A stretch of 56,777 nt of DNA from Bacteroidales bacterium (GCA_016285455.1 JAEEQS010000012.1:1-56777), one strand, 5' to 3'. Counted from the stretch's first letter, positions 7,004 to 16,230 are shown. Notes: generated from the sequence alone by a model not told the origin. Translations and numbers: made by a program.

Positions 7004-8083
7004 CTACAGGGCGCCGTTTATAAGGGCGATAAACAGGAAAGACAGCACCAGTCCAAGCGAAATTACAATTCCCATCAGAATTCCGTTAAGTACCAGAACC
7101 AGAGCGGTTCTGAGTAGGCTTTTTGCCCAGCTTATCTGGAAAAGCTGCTTGAAGTCCCATATCATTATGGCGGGCAGGATGTAGATTGGCAAATCTGCTC
7201 CAGCCTTAAGGAACGGGAGAATCAGGATGGAGAGTATCAGCATCTGGCAGCTTATGTAAATCTGTATGAAGAAATGCTCGGTGTATGAGAGATGGCCCAT
7301 AACTTTCTCTTTCCTGAACACCCACCAGCAGACGAAGGCCAAGGTAATGTTAAGAAGTATGGTGTAGAGGGCCTTGTTGTTCTCTCTGAAATCCAAGAAT
7401 TTCTTGAATGCCAGGATGAACTGCACAATCGCGTTCCGGATCTTGTTGTGCTTTTCTACGAATTTTACCGCTTTCTCCGTGTTCAGTGAATCGGGAACAT
7501 ATGTATCATAGAGCTGGGATGTATCTCCGTTCTCGGAAATAGTCAAATCCATCTCAACGTCTTCTTCGTCTTCATCGTCATCGTCTGCCCAGGCCCAGGC
7601 AAGGGAATCGGCTCTGGCTCTTATTTCTTCCTCGGATTTAGGTTTTTCCGTAGAGTTGACTGATTTCTTTTCTGGCTTAATCAGGCCGACGGAGATTTCT
7701 ATGGCTAATATAACGCAGAGCAGGAACAGCAGCTTTATGGGAGCGTAATAGGGAGCGCGATGACCTTTAAGATAATCGCGGATGAAATGGCCTGGCCTGG
7801 AGAACAGCTGAATGATGGTTCCCGGTACGCTTCTGTTGTTGAAGTCCCAGACTTCTAGCGTGTTGGTCAGCAGATTCTTGGGCGTGAGCCTTTGGGTGTT
7901 GGATTTTTGCCCGCATCTCGGGCAGAAAAGACCGTTGTACTCCAGACCGCAGTTGGCGCAGGTGTGAGTCTGCTCCAAGTCTTTCATACTATATGATTTT
8001 CTCTCTTCCGGATACCTTATCTGGTGCCAGAGGAGAGAAAAATAACGTTTTAGCTTGGTTGCGGCCCGGGAGAAATAACTCAT
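7004..8083 (-). CDS. DUF3667 membrane protein
   Basis: The protein has 359 residues. A short zinc-binding motif (CANCGLEYNGLFCPRCGQKS, residues 42-61) is followed by RLTPKNLLTNTLEVWDFNNR and the GHRAPYYAPIKLLFLLC entry to a membrane region. This is the DUF3667 signature common in Bacteroidetes. An acidic loop (residues 165-180, mostly D/E) separates the first helix from four more C-terminal membrane helices. The function is unknown. The start overlaps the stop of the upstream exported protein gene by four bases (ATGA), so the two are translationally coupled. Confidence 0.85.
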   Translation of the reverse strand: MSYFSRAATKLKRYFSLLWHQIRYPEERKSYSMKDLEQTHTCANCGLEYNGLFCPRCGQKSNTQRLTPKNLLTNTLEVWDFNNRSVPGTIIQLFSRPGHFIRDYLKGHRAPYYAPIKLLFLLCVILAIEISVGLIKPEKKSVNSTEKPKSEEEIRARADSLAWAWADDDDEDEEDVEMDLTISENGDTSQLYDTYVPDSLNTEKAVKFVEKHNKIRNAIVQFILAFKKFLDFRENNKALYTILLNITLAFVCWWVFRKEKVMGHLSYTEHFFIQIYISCQMLILSILILPFLKAGADLPIYILPAIMIWDFKQLFQISWAKSLLRTALVLVLNGILMGIVISLGLVLSFLFIALINGAL

Positions 8084-8619
8084 TTAACCTTCTTGAAAAT
8101 TAAATTGTCAAGATCAGGTGCCTGTAACTTCTTCATATCCTTGTCAAGAATCTTGAGCTTGCTCTTTTCTCCGGTCTTGGATTTGAGAATCAAAACATTG
8201 TTTTCAATGGAATAGGTGCCGGACTCTTTCATCTCTGAGCTCATTTGAGCCAGTTCTGCCTTGGCTTTTTCCATTTTTTCTCCTTCTAATCCCATTGCCT
8301 TGGCTACCTTCTCGTTGAGATTAAACATTACTGTAAAGGTAAAGCGGTTCTTGCTCTTGAAGGCGATTGCAATATTCATCTCAGTAACGGAAAGGAAGCC
8401 CAGGACGGTTTGCCTTTCTAGGGCTGGAGTCTTTTCGAATTCTGGATCGGAGGTAATGGCTTTCATCAGGTAGTCGTGGCATTTGCCCTTATCTTCTGTG
8501 ATGTAGCGCTTTCCGGCCAGATCCTGGGCGGAAGCAATATTTTGTACTAGCAATGCTGCAAGCAGGATTGTGATAACTCTGCGAGCTGACTTAAAGGAAA
8601 ATGCTTTCATATTATTCAT
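8080..8619 (-). CDS. Exported hypothetical protein
   Basis: The protein has 179 residues with a signal peptide (to about residue 31, NIASA-QD). The mature part looks like a small beta protein of lipocalin-like or DUF-type character: strands around NRFTFTVMFNLN, SGTYSIENNVLILKSK and SKLKILDKDMKKL, with a helix AKAELAQMSSEMKE between. The paired phrases 'GTYSIENN' and 'LKILDKD' are typical of small secreted proteins that end in a balance-type sheet. I cannot name a family. It is the first gene of a pair with the DUF3667 protein. ATG 8610 (MKAFSF) is an equally possible start. Confidence 0.7.
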   Translation of the reverse strand: MNNMKAFSFKSARRVITILLAALLVQNIASAQDLAGKRYITEDKGKCHDYLMKAITSDPEFEKTPALERQTVLGFLSVTEMNIAIAFKSKNRFTFTVMFNLNEKVAKAMGLEGEKMEKAKAELAQMSSEMKESGTYSIENNVLILKSKTGEKSKLKILDKDMKKLQAPDLDNLIFKKVK

Positions 8620-8630
8620 ACTTTACTGGG

Positions 8631-8638
8631 CAAATATA
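8631..8638 (-). promoter_or_regulatory. Likely -7 element for the exported protein/DUF3667 pair
   Basis: TATATTTG lies on the minus strand 11 bases before ATG 8619. No TTG is found at the expected -33 distance, so the call is tentative. Confidence 0.4.
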
Positions 8639-8650
8639 GTGTAAAATGCA

Positions 8651-9763
8651 TTATCGCTTCATCCCTTCAATAAGGAAACTTCTAATCTGCTTGATAGGAA
8701 TGCCAAAATTGAAGCTCTGGGTACCGCTTACGGCCGCAAAGTTAACTGCTACCAGATCTCCGTAGGAGTTGACTACAGGACTTCCACTGGAGCCTTGGAG
8801 AATTGGGATGGTGTAAAGCAGCCTGTACTGGTCTGGTTTCTGGGAAATCTTGCCGGAAGTCAGCTGGGCCTTGATGCCTTCTGTGGTGGAAGCCAGCGCA
8901 ATGCCCTGGTTGTAGCCAATCAGGTAAAGCTGCTGGTCAAGTGTGAGGTGGTCTGCAGTATTTTCTTTTATGGAGCCGTCTTTCTGGACTCCTGTCTGGA
9001 ATACGGCAGTTCCTTCTGGCGTGACTCCGTCTGCAAGGCGGATAAGGGCAAGGTCCACGTTCTCGTCATTAGACTCGCGGACAATGGCGCAAGGCTTGAA
9101 GTCTGCAGGGCCGCTTACGTAGGAATCGTTGTAGGCTATGCCTATTTTGCCGTGGCATCTTACAGCAATCTGTGAGGCATCTATTCTCCTCAGGCGGGAG
9201 ATGTAGGCCTGGGCCTGGTCATATTCCTGCTTCAGTTCATATAGCCTTTGCTTGAGGGCTGCGTTGTAGGAGCTGTTGTCGTCATACGTATAGTTCTGGT
9301 TCAAAGCCTGATAGATTTTGCCAGCCTCGTACGAAGCCTGTTCCTGCCTTTCACGTGCGTAGGAGGCCAGTGCAGACAGAAGCTTCTGCACGTAATGCAG
9401 CACGTCTGATTTCTTTATGTAGTGGTTTACAACGTGGCGGTTTGTAAGTATTCCGCCGTACTTGTCTATGAAAAAGCCCGTTCCAAAAGAATAAGCCGTC
9501 TGAATCTGGTTCTTTGAAAAGGCAACGTTCTGCAACTTTCCGTCTTCTATGCCGCTGAAATAGAAAGTTTCTCCCGTTGGAAGGCTTACGCTGAAATAGT
9601 GCTCGTTGAGTATCATCACCACTCCGCTGGCGTTCTCGTCGTAGATCTGCTCTGCACTCTTCTCTCTGGAACAGCCTGAAAACAAGGTAATAGCCACTGC
9701 AGCAAATGCCAGAGGCAACATCGCTGAGAATCTTGATGATGAAGTGTTCTTTCTTGCTGTCAT
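8651..9763 (-). CDS. Lipoprotein trypsin-like serine protease
   Basis: The protein has 370 residues. A lipobox (TLFSGC, Cys31) tethers it to a membrane. The chymotrypsin/DegP fold is shown by the triad motifs: His110 in ILTNRHVV, Asp237 in NVDLALIRL, and Ser326 in GSSGSPV, where the family consensus is GNSGGP. Between His and Asp there is an inserted helical stretch (residues about 122-195, rich in Glu, Gln, Arg and Tyr) likely to form a coiled coil. No PDZ domain follows. It probably cleaves or senses misfolded envelope proteins, as other HtrA-like enzymes do. It is transcribed alone; no canonical promoter is seen upstream. Confidence 0.85.
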   Translation of the reverse strand: MTARKNTSSSRFSAMLPLAFAAVAITLFSGCSREKSAEQIYDENASGVVMILNEHYFSVSLPTGETFYFSGIEDGKLQNVAFSKNQIQTAYSFGTGFFIDKYGGILTNRHVVNHYIKKSDVLHYVQKLLSALASYARERQEQASYEAGKIYQALNQNYTYDDNSSYNAALKQRLYELKQEYDQAQAYISRLRRIDASQIAVRCHGKIGIAYNDSYVSGPADFKPCAIVRESNDENVDLALIRLADGVTPEGTAVFQTGVQKDGSIKENTADHLTLDQQLYLIGYNQGIALASTTEGIKAQLTSGKISQKPDQYRLLYTIPILQGSSGSPVVNSYGDLVAVNFAAVSGTQSFNFGIPIKQIRSFLIEGMKR

Positions 9764-9839
9764 ATATTAATCAGTTAATTGTATTCCGCGATGGTTTTGC
9801 AACCGGTTTAGTTTTATTGCAAACATATTGCCAATCTGA

Positions 9840-9871
9840 TTGTTTTTTTGGATTATTTTTCATTAATTTTG
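9840..9871 (+). promoter_or_regulatory. Promoter of the DUF4332 gene
   Basis: TTG (9840-9842), a 21-base spacer and TAATTTTG (9864-9871) fit the Bacteroidetes consensus. The ATG at 9897 is 25 bases downstream. Confidence 0.7.
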
Positions 9872-9896
9872 TAAGTAACACTTTAACACTATTACC

Positions 9897-10304
9897 ATGG
9901 ATTACAAGATTATCGACATCGAAGGCGTAGGTGACGTTTATGCAAAGAAACTTACCGAGGCCGGCATCAACAAGGTAAGCGAACTCCTTGACAAATGCGC
10001 AGCTCCAAAGGGTCGCAAGGAACTTGCAAAAGCTACAGACATTCCGGAGAAACTCATCCTCCGCTGGACTAACCACGCAGACTTGTTCAGAATCAAGGGA
10101 GTAGGCCCTCAGTTCTCAGAGCTTCTGGAGGCTGCCGGAGTTGATACCGTTAAGGAACTCCGCAACCGCAAGGCCGAGAATCTGCACAAGGCTCTTGAGG
10201 AGACAAACGCAAAGAAGAAACTTACAAGGGTAGTTCCTCCTTTGAAGACTGTTGAGAAGATGATTGCAGGTGCAAAGGCACTTCCACCAAAGATGACTTA
10301 CTAA
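9897..10304 (+). CDS. DUF4332 helix-hairpin-helix protein
   Basis: This 135-residue protein is a tandem of two helix-hairpin-helix units. The first contains IDIEGVGDVYAKKLTEAGI (residues 6-24) and the second IKGVGPQFSELLEAAGV (residues 65-81); GxG hairpins of this kind contact DNA backbones non-specifically. This corresponds to DUF4332. The usual guess for the family is a DNA-binding or nucleoid-linked role; no catalytic residues are visible. The gene is a single-gene unit with its own promoter and a strong terminator, which suggests a well-expressed small protein. Codon choice (many GTA, GAA, CTT, AAG) looks like that of a highly expressed gene. Confidence 0.85.
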   Translation: MDYKIIDIEGVGDVYAKKLTEAGINKVSELLDKCAAPKGRKELAKATDIPEKLILRWTNHADLFRIKGVGPQFSELLEAAGVDTVKELRNRKAENLHKALEETNAKKKLTRVVPPLKTVEKMIAGAKALPPKMTY

Positions 10305-10353
10305 ACCATTGGTTTTCCTGCCGTCAAAGTACTTGATATGCAGGCTTTTAAAC

Positions 10354-10390
10354 AAAGTCCTTCCGTTGAAAACAGCGGAAGGACTTTTGC
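10354..10390 (+). terminator. Rho-independent terminator after the DUF4332 gene
   Basis: AAAGTCCTTCCG (10354-10365) pairs perfectly with CGGAAGGACTTT (10376-10387) around a 10-base loop and is followed by T. The mirrored A/T ends could also serve the opposite strand. Confidence 0.85.
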
Positions 10391-10445
10391 TATATGCCTG
10401 ATTGCTAACCATTTAAGCGGCAGACGACATTTCCTCCCTTATGGC

Positions 10446-11336
10446 CTATTTGCTTTCTTTGGCGGGGCTCAGTTGCTTGAATAATTTGTTCAGATAGGTG
10501 AGAATAGAGTTCAAGGCCTCGGAATGGTCAGGACCTGCCATATAGCCGCCTGTAGACATAAATACTGGCCTGAATTTGTCTGAGTTCCTGTATTTTTCAG
10601 TGCCTTCAAATATTGCGCTCATACTCCATCCAGTACCGTCTGTCACGTCGTAAAGCGGCTGATAGTTATTAGCTTCGTTGTAAAGCTCTCCATCTTTAAT
10701 CAAGTTGTATACCTTTACAAATACAGAGTCGTCTACGTTGACAGGCTTAGCTGCTTCTTCCTCTTCGTTTGCCGGCATACGCATTTTCTGAGTTTCGCAT
10801 TTCAGAGTTCCGATGTTATTATCGTCGCGGGAAAGCCTGATCTCGGTTCTCCATCCGGCAAAGCCGTTGCCAGAGGTGTATGAGAAGGAAAGAAGCCTGC
10901 CCTGAGGCATAGAACCCTTGCCTCTTGATTCCTTTGTTCCTTTGGCCATTCCGAGCATTCTGGAGGCATTGTTTTTCAGCGTTTCCGCCTCGCTAAAGAA
11001 TGCGAGAGCCTGAGCAGGATCGTTGAAATATTTCTTGAGCCTTTTATTGATCTTGGATTCTTTTGTTGCGTCGCCGATGATGACATTCTTGGTTTCCAGG
11101 ATCTTGTCTAGCATTGCAATTTCCTCTTCTGCCATCTTTGTTACCTGTTCCAAGTCTCTGATTTCAAGATTCGGAACAGTTGCAACCATCCTGTCATAAT
11201 ATCTCTGGTCAAAAATAAAATTAGTTGGCTTGATTTTGCCGCCGTTGTTTATCAGATCAACGATTTCCTTATCCTGGGCGTTAAGGCATGCCATTCCGAA
11301 TAGTGAAGCAAGTGCCATAATAAAAATCTTTTTCAT
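10446..11336 (-). CDS. Exported hypothetical protein
   Basis: The protein has 296 residues with a signal peptide (MKKIFIMALASLFGMACLNAQ). Residues 50-140 are helical and charged (LEQVTKMAEEEIAMLDKILE, then PAQALAFFSEAETLKNNASRML). The second half looks beta-rich, with SFSYTSGNGFAGWRTEIRLSRDD and a conserved-looking FMSTGGYMAGPDHSEAL near the end. I do not recognise the family. It follows the C69 peptidase gene by 60 bases on the same strand and could be read from the same transcript, but a TATATTTA motif at 11368-11375 may give it its own weak promoter. Confidence 0.6.
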   Translation of the reverse strand: MKKIFIMALASLFGMACLNAQDKEIVDLINNGGKIKPTNFIFDQRYYDRMVATVPNLEIRDLEQVTKMAEEEIAMLDKILETKNVIIGDATKESKINKRLKKYFNDPAQALAFFSEAETLKNNASRMLGMAKGTKESRGKGSMPQGRLLSFSYTSGNGFAGWRTEIRLSRDDNNIGTLKCETQKMRMPANEEEEAAKPVNVDDSVFVKVYNLIKDGELYNEANNYQPLYDVTDGTGWSMSAIFEGTEKYRNSDKFRPVFMSTGGYMAGPDHSEALNSILTYLNKLFKQLSPAKESK

Positions 11337-11396
11337 ATCGTTTTGTTTGATTTTCCGTATCCTCTTGTAAATATATCAAAAAAAAAGGAATTCTGG

Positions 11397-12965
11397 TTAG
11401 AAGCCTCTTCCATAGGCCATCCAGAAGTCTATTTCCATCTGGTTCCAGGCCTTTATTGCAGCCTCGTATATTTTGGCTGTAACTGCATTCAAATCTTCTG
11501 CAGTGCTTTTCTTTGTGATTTTTTCTGTCTGCTCAAAAGCTAGTTTTTCTATCTCAGCGATTTCTTTTTCAACTCTTTTTCTTGACTTCTGCCAGGCTAC
11601 GGTTGCCAGTCTGTTAGGCCTTCTGAATTGCCAGAGAATGCAGTCTTCTTTGTACTGCTTCTGGCCGCAGAAACTGAAGCCGTCCGGAAGGGAGGTGCCA
11701 CCGGCGAACAGCGGGATTCTAGGGCTTTCGGCAGGGTTGTCTACAGCATACCAGCAGATGCCGCCAACAGAGTCTGGGAGCCAGCTTCTGAGTTGTATAA
11801 CAGTAGAGTAGGAGCACCAGCATACAGCAAGGGTGCGGCTGAACTCAACGGTTCCAGGTGCAATAGTGTTGAGAGTATTTCTGGTATCAGCCGTAAGCCA
11901 AGGATTGGCTACAGGGCTTGTTATTATGCTCTTGGAGCCGTCTTTTGCAGTCAGCTCCATCTTCCAGTTCTGAGTCATATCAAACTGGCTGCCCTCAAAA
12001 GTGGAGCGGAAGAGTTCCATAACTTTTCTCACGTCAACTTTCTCGTCTGGCTTTACGGAGAACGGAAGCTCGTCCATATCGTATGTTAGGCCTAGAGACG
12101 GAGCCAACTGCGAGAACACGTAGAAGTCTCTTTCGCGGAAGTTCTTGCCGTCGCCGTAGTTTCCGTGGTAAGCCTTGTAAAACTTGAACTCTCCCTGTCC
12201 GTCCCACAGGCCGTGCTCAATTGCCACTTTCTCCACGTTATCTGAGCAGAGGAAGTTCTTCTTGTCTTTTTTGTCTATCTTCCCGATTCTAGGGATGTTG
12301 CAGGAGATGGAGATGTGGTCGTCTGGCACTCTCTGGGCTGCCCATACGGCGCCTTTGTTATGCTTGCCGTTGCCCAGGATCTCAAAGCACCAGACCTCGT
12401 TCTTGTCTGCCACCGTAAGGCATTCTCCGCCGTCTCCGTAGCCATATTCTTCTGCAAGTTTTCCCATCAGCTTGACCGCATCTTTGGCATTGTCGCATCT
12501 CTGAAGAGCGATTCTGGCAAGTTCCTCTATCAGGAACATTCCTTCTGGATTCTTCAGGGTATCTGGGCCGGAGAAAGTAGTTTCACCAATGGCTACCTGC
12601 TTTTCGTTCAGGCAAGGATAGCCGGTGTTAAGATAGGCGTAGGTGTGCCTTGCCTGAGGAATTTCTCCCTTGTATCTTACTCCCGTGGTGTCTCCCTTGA
12701 ACTTGGTCCAGCGAGTGCCGTAATAGACTTTTTGCATCTCACCTTTCTTGTGGTCAGCAGCAGGCTCATAGCTTACCCAGGTGTGGGAAACTCCGTCGCA
12801 GGTGTGGGAAGTGATTACGCTTCCGTCTGTGGAGGCAAGCCGTCCAACCATAATGCTGGTGCACTCTTCAGTTGTCTGGTAATCAGGCGTCTGTCCAACG
12901 GCATAACTGAAAGTTGCAACTATCGCGATAAATGATAAAAACAAAAGGGAGAGATGTCTTTTCAT
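11397..12965 (-). CDS. Exported C69-family dipeptidase
   Basis: The protein has 522 residues with a signal peptide ending AVGQ. The catalytic cysteine is Cys35 in TTEECTSIMVGRLASTDGS, the N-terminal motif of peptidase family C69 (PepD-like, Ntn hydrolase fold). Other family landmarks are GEYGYGDGGECLTVADKNEVWCFEI-like segments near residues 170-195 and the FRSTFEGSQFDMT block near residue 325. These enzymes hydrolyse dipeptides with broad specificity; the signal peptide places this one in the periplasm. It lies 21 bases downstream of the MacB-like permease gene, so it may belong to the export operon, although functional linkage is not obvious. Confidence 0.85.
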   Translation of the reverse strand: MKRHLSLLFLSFIAIVATFSYAVGQTPDYQTTEECTSIMVGRLASTDGSVITSHTCDGVSHTWVSYEPAADHKKGEMQKVYYGTRWTKFKGDTTGVRYKGEIPQARHTYAYLNTGYPCLNEKQVAIGETTFSGPDTLKNPEGMFLIEELARIALQRCDNAKDAVKLMGKLAEEYGYGDGGECLTVADKNEVWCFEILGNGKHNKGAVWAAQRVPDDHISISCNIPRIGKIDKKDKKNFLCSDNVEKVAIEHGLWDGQGEFKFYKAYHGNYGDGKNFRERDFYVFSQLAPSLGLTYDMDELPFSVKPDEKVDVRKVMELFRSTFEGSQFDMTQNWKMELTAKDGSKSIITSPVANPWLTADTRNTLNTIAPGTVEFSRTLAVCWCSYSTVIQLRSWLPDSVGGICWYAVDNPAESPRIPLFAGGTSLPDGFSFCGQKQYKEDCILWQFRRPNRLATVAWQKSRKRVEKEIAEIEKLAFEQTEKITKKSTAEDLNAVTAKIYEAAIKAWNQMEIDFWMAYGRGF

Positions 12966-12986
12966 ATTTGTGTAATTGTCTATTTT

Positions 12987-14207
12987 TTATTCGTAGCGGA
13001 TTGCCTCGATAGGGTCGAGGTTGGCGGCCTTCTTGGCAGGGTACCAGCCAAAGAAGATTCCAGTTATGGAGCAGACCGCAAAGCTGAGGACTACGCTCAT
13101 AGGCTGGATGGCTATTGGCCAGCCTGCAAAGAACTTGACTCCGTAGGCCGCTCCCACGCCCAGCAGTACTCCGATAAGGCCGCCGGTGATGCTTATCATC
13201 ACGGCTTCTATCAGGAATTGCGTCAGGATGTCCAAGCCTCTGGCTCCTACGCTCATTCTGAGACCGATTTCCTTGGTTCTCTCGGTGACACTCACATACA
13301 TAATGTTCATAATGCCAATACCGCCCACAATCAGCGAAATGCCGGCCACGCAGGCTAGCAGTATGGTCATTGAGGTGGTGGTGGAAGTCATCATTGAGCT
13401 AAGTTCCTCCTGGCTTCTTACGTTGAAGTTGTCTGCCTTTCCGTCCTGGAGCTTGTGGTTGGTGCGGAGAATATCGCTGATCTCGTTTATGGCTTCCTGT
13501 GTCTGGCCTTCAGTTATGGCTGAGGCGTATATCATGGACAGGTAGTTTACGGAGAGGATTCTCTTCATCACCGTTGTGAAAGGAGCCAGCACAACGTCGT
13601 CCTGGTCTTGGCCCATGGTGTTGTAACCCTTTGACTTTAGGACTCCTATGACCGTGAAAGGCATATTCTTGAAGCGGATTATCTGGCCGACAGGATTCTC
13701 TCCTGCGGTGAAAAGGTTATCCGCGATGGTCTTTCCGATAACGCAGACCTTGGCGCTTTGGGCAATGTCTGTATCGTCGAACATATCTCCGTCTTCAACC
13801 TCGAGCTGGCGGATAGTCAGGTAGTCCTGGCTTACGCCGCTTATGGAGGAAGAGTAGTTGTTGCCGCCGAAAATCAGCTGTCCGCTGGAGGACACGCTCG
13901 GGCTTATGGCTGCTATGTATGTGCACTCGTCCTTGAGGGTGTTGTAGTCAGATATCTTGAGAGTCTGCATATCTGAGCCGCCCATTCTTACGCCGCCACG
14001 TCTCTCGGCTCCAGGCATAATCATAATCATATTGCTTCCCATCTTGGAAATCTGGCTCTGGATGCTCTGCTTGGAGCCTTGGCCTATGGCGAGCATAGTG
14101 ATAACTGAAGCCACGCCGATTATGATTCCCAGCATTGTGAGGAAGGTGCGCAACTTATTGTTGGCTATTGCCTTGAGGGCTATCTTGAATAAATTAGACC
14201 AGTTCAT
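12987..14207 (-). CDS. MacB-type ABC transporter permease
   Basis: The protein has 406 residues from ATG 14207. A TTG six bases upstream would overlap the ATPase stop and is not needed. The topology is that of MacB/FtsX permeases: one helix (TFLTMLGIIIGVASVITMLAIG), a large periplasmic MacB_PCD domain (residues about 45-270), and three C-terminal helices with SVTERTKEIGLRMSVGAR between them. It ends in FGWYPAKKAANLDPIEAIRYE, a near-universal tail in this family. With the adjacent ATPase, MacA-like adaptor and TolC-like channel it forms a tripartite exporter that moves substrate from the periplasm out of the cell. The substrate is unknown; peptides, macrolides or lipoproteins are known for relatives. 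Confidence 0.92.
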   Translation of the reverse strand: MNWSNLFKIALKAIANNKLRTFLTMLGIIIGVASVITMLAIGQGSKQSIQSQISKMGSNMIMIMPGAERRGGVRMGGSDMQTLKISDYNTLKDECTYIAAISPSVSSSGQLIFGGNNYSSSISGVSQDYLTIRQLEVEDGDMFDDTDIAQSAKVCVIGKTIADNLFTAGENPVGQIIRFKNMPFTVIGVLKSKGYNTMGQDQDDVVLAPFTTVMKRILSVNYLSMIYASAITEGQTQEAINEISDILRTNHKLQDGKADNFNVRSQEELSSMMTSTTTSMTILLACVAGISLIVGGIGIMNIMYVSVTERTKEIGLRMSVGARGLDILTQFLIEAVMISITGGLIGVLLGVGAAYGVKFFAGWPIAIQPMSVVLSFAVCSITGIFFGWYPAKKAANLDPIEAIRYE

Positions 14208-14209
14208 TC

Positions 14210-14965
14210 TCAATCCTCCTCGTTCTTAGGCAGGGCGGCCAGGCCTTCTTCTGCCGACAAAATGTTGTTGTTAACGGTATCGTCTTTAACCTTGCCGTCT
14301 GCCAGGAAGATGTTTCTCTGGCTGTACTGGGCGATGTCTGGGTTGTGGGTGACAAAGATGATGGTCTTTCCGTCTTTCCACAGTTTCTGGAACAGGACCA
14401 GAATCTCAAACGATGTTCTGGTGTCAAGATTTCCAGTTGCCTCGTCGGCGAGAATTACTGCCGGATTGTTCACCAGGGCCCTGGCGATTGCCACTCTCTG
14501 CATCTGGCCTCCGGACATCTGGTTTGACTTGTGTTCCAGACGGTTGCCCAGTCCTACCATCTGCAGGGCCTGGATGGCGGCCTCTCTTCTCTGCTTGGAA
14601 TTGTACTTGGTGTTGTACATCAGCGGGAGCTCCACATTCTCTATGGCAGTAGTCTTTGCAAGCAAATTATACGATTGGAACACGAATCCTATCTTCCTGT
14701 TTCTGAGAGTAGCACGTTCGTTTTTGCTCATTTTCCTCACCGATACTCCATCTAGGTAATACTCTCCGGAAGTAGGGGTGTCGAGGCATCCGAGAGTGTT
14801 CAGAAGCGTACTCTTTCCGCTTCCGGACTTTCCCATTATGGTGACGAATTCTCCCTCGTAGATCTTGAAGCTCACGCCTCTTAGTGCGCGGACCGTTTCT
14901 TCTCCCACGATGAAGTCTCGTCTTATGTTCTGGAGGTCTATTACGACCTTTTTCTCTTCACTCAT
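14210..14965 (-). CDS. ABC transporter ATP-binding protein (MacB/LolD type)
   Basis: The protein has 251 residues. Walker A is GKSGSGKST (from residue 45), the signature is MSGGQMQRVAIARAL, Walker B is VILADEATGNLD, and the switch histidine lies in IIFVTHNPDIA. The closest known group is the LolD/MacB ATPases, which power mechanotransmission permeases. In E. coli MacB the ATPase and permease are one polypeptide; here they are split, as is common in Bacteroidetes. The stop is two bases before the permease start, and the gene begins 17 bases after the MacA-like gene. Confidence 0.93.
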   Translation of the reverse strand: MSEEKKVVIDLQNIRRDFIVGEETVRALRGVSFKIYEGEFVTIMGKSGSGKSTLLNTLGCLDTPTSGEYYLDGVSVRKMSKNERATLRNRKIGFVFQSYNLLAKTTAIENVELPLMYNTKYNSKQRREAAIQALQMVGLGNRLEHKSNQMSGGQMQRVAIARALVNNPAVILADEATGNLDTRTSFEILVLFQKLWKDGKTIIFVTHNPDIAQYSQRNIFLADGKVKDDTVNNNILSAEEGLAALPKNEED

Positions 14966-14982
14966 TTTTCTCAGAGATTATT

Positions 14983-16209
14983 TTATCTTCTGCCGCTTGG
15001 TGCGCCGCTGCGGTTGCCACTGCCCGGGCGCTTAGGCATGAATGGTGAATTGCCGCCTTCGTCTGATGACATCTGAGGCATTGCGTTTGCACTCATTTCC
15101 AGAACCACTGGCTCACCCTCCCGGATGCTGCCGCTTACCTCGGTGGCTATCTTGCTGCTCATTCCAACGTTTACCATCTTGGCCTTGAAGACTTTGCTTT
15201 CCAGAGTCCAGAGAATGCCCTGGCCCTTGGCTGGTCTAGTGGCGGCCAGTTCTTTGGAGGCGTGATCTATGGAGTAGCCTTGAACGCCGTCATACTGCAT
15301 AGGGTTGAACTTGAGGGCTTTTGGCTGGACAGTCAGCACTTCTCCGCTTTCCTTGGTATATATGGTTATGTTGGCGGTCAAGCCTGGCTTGAGTTTCAGG
15401 TCTGGGTTAGGGGCATCTACAACAACCTCGTATGTTACTACGTTATTGGTGGTTGTGGCGTTCTGCCTTACCTGGGTAACGGTTCCGTTGAAGGTTTCTC
15501 CCACATAGGCGTCAACCGTGAATTCTACTCTCTGGCCGTCTGCTACGTTTCCTATGTCGGCCTCGTCTACGCTGGCAATCACTCTCATCTGGGTGAGGTT
15601 GTTGGCAATGTAGAACAATGTAGGAGTGGAGAAGCTGGCCGCAACTGTCTGGCCTTCCTCAACGCTCTTGCTGAGTACCACTCCGTCTATCGGTGAAGTA
15701 ATAGTGGCATAGGAGAGGTTGGTCTTGGCTTTTTGAAGATTCTGGCTAGCTACTGAAAGAGAGCTCTTTGCACTCTGGAAACTCTGCACGGCGGCTTCAT
15801 ATTCGTTGTCGGCGATAAGGCCCTTGTCGTGGAGGGTCTTCATCCTGTCGTGGTTGGATTTCTGGTAGTTGTAGTCGCTCTGGGCTTTTGCAAGATTGCT
15901 CTGCTGGCTCTGGTATTCGCTCTGAAGGTTGGTCTTGTCTAGCTCGGCGATTACCTGGCCTTTCTTTACCACGCTGTTGTAATCTACATAGAGTTTCTTG
16001 ACGATTCCGGATACCTGTGTACCCACTTCTACCTTTACAACCGGCTCTATGGTTCCCGTTGCGGTTACGTAGTTGGTAATTCTGCCGGTCTCGATCTTGG
16101 TCATCTTGAAGCCAATCTTCTGGCTTTCTTTCTTAGAGCTAAGGTATTGCCATAGGCCTATGAGTGCCAGAATAACAATTACTCCAATCCAGATGTACTT
16201 CTTTTTCAT
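14983..16209 (-). CDS. MacA/HlyD-family periplasmic adaptor
   Basis: The protein has 408 residues. An N-terminal signal anchor (residues 5-20) precedes ETGRITNYVTATGTIEPVVKVEVGTQVSGIV, the first half of the lipoyl/barrel-sandwich domain. Residues about 90-180 form an alpha-helical hairpin rich in Gln, Ser and Lys. The lipoyl half (SPIDGVVLSKSVEEGQTV), a beta-barrel and the membrane-proximal domain follow. The C-terminus is a Gly/Pro/Arg/Ser-rich tail. This architecture links an inner-membrane ABC transporter to a TolC channel. It is second in the operon after the TolC homologue. Confidence 0.93.
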   Translation of the reverse strand: MKKKYIWIGVIVILALIGLWQYLSSKKESQKIGFKMTKIETGRITNYVTATGTIEPVVKVEVGTQVSGIVKKLYVDYNSVVKKGQVIAELDKTNLQSEYQSQQSNLAKAQSDYNYQKSNHDRMKTLHDKGLIADNEYEAAVQSFQSAKSSLSVASQNLQKAKTNLSYATITSPIDGVVLSKSVEEGQTVAASFSTPTLFYIANNLTQMRVIASVDEADIGNVADGQRVEFTVDAYVGETFNGTVTQVRQNATTTNNVVTYEVVVDAPNPDLKLKPGLTANITIYTKESGEVLTVQPKALKFNPMQYDGVQGYSIDHASKELAATRPAKGQGILWTLESKVFKAKMVNVGMSSKIATEVSGSIREGEPVVLEMSANAMPQMSSDEGGNSPFMPKRPGSGNRSGAPSGRR

Positions 16210-16230
16210 ATAGTTGATTATAATAATTAT

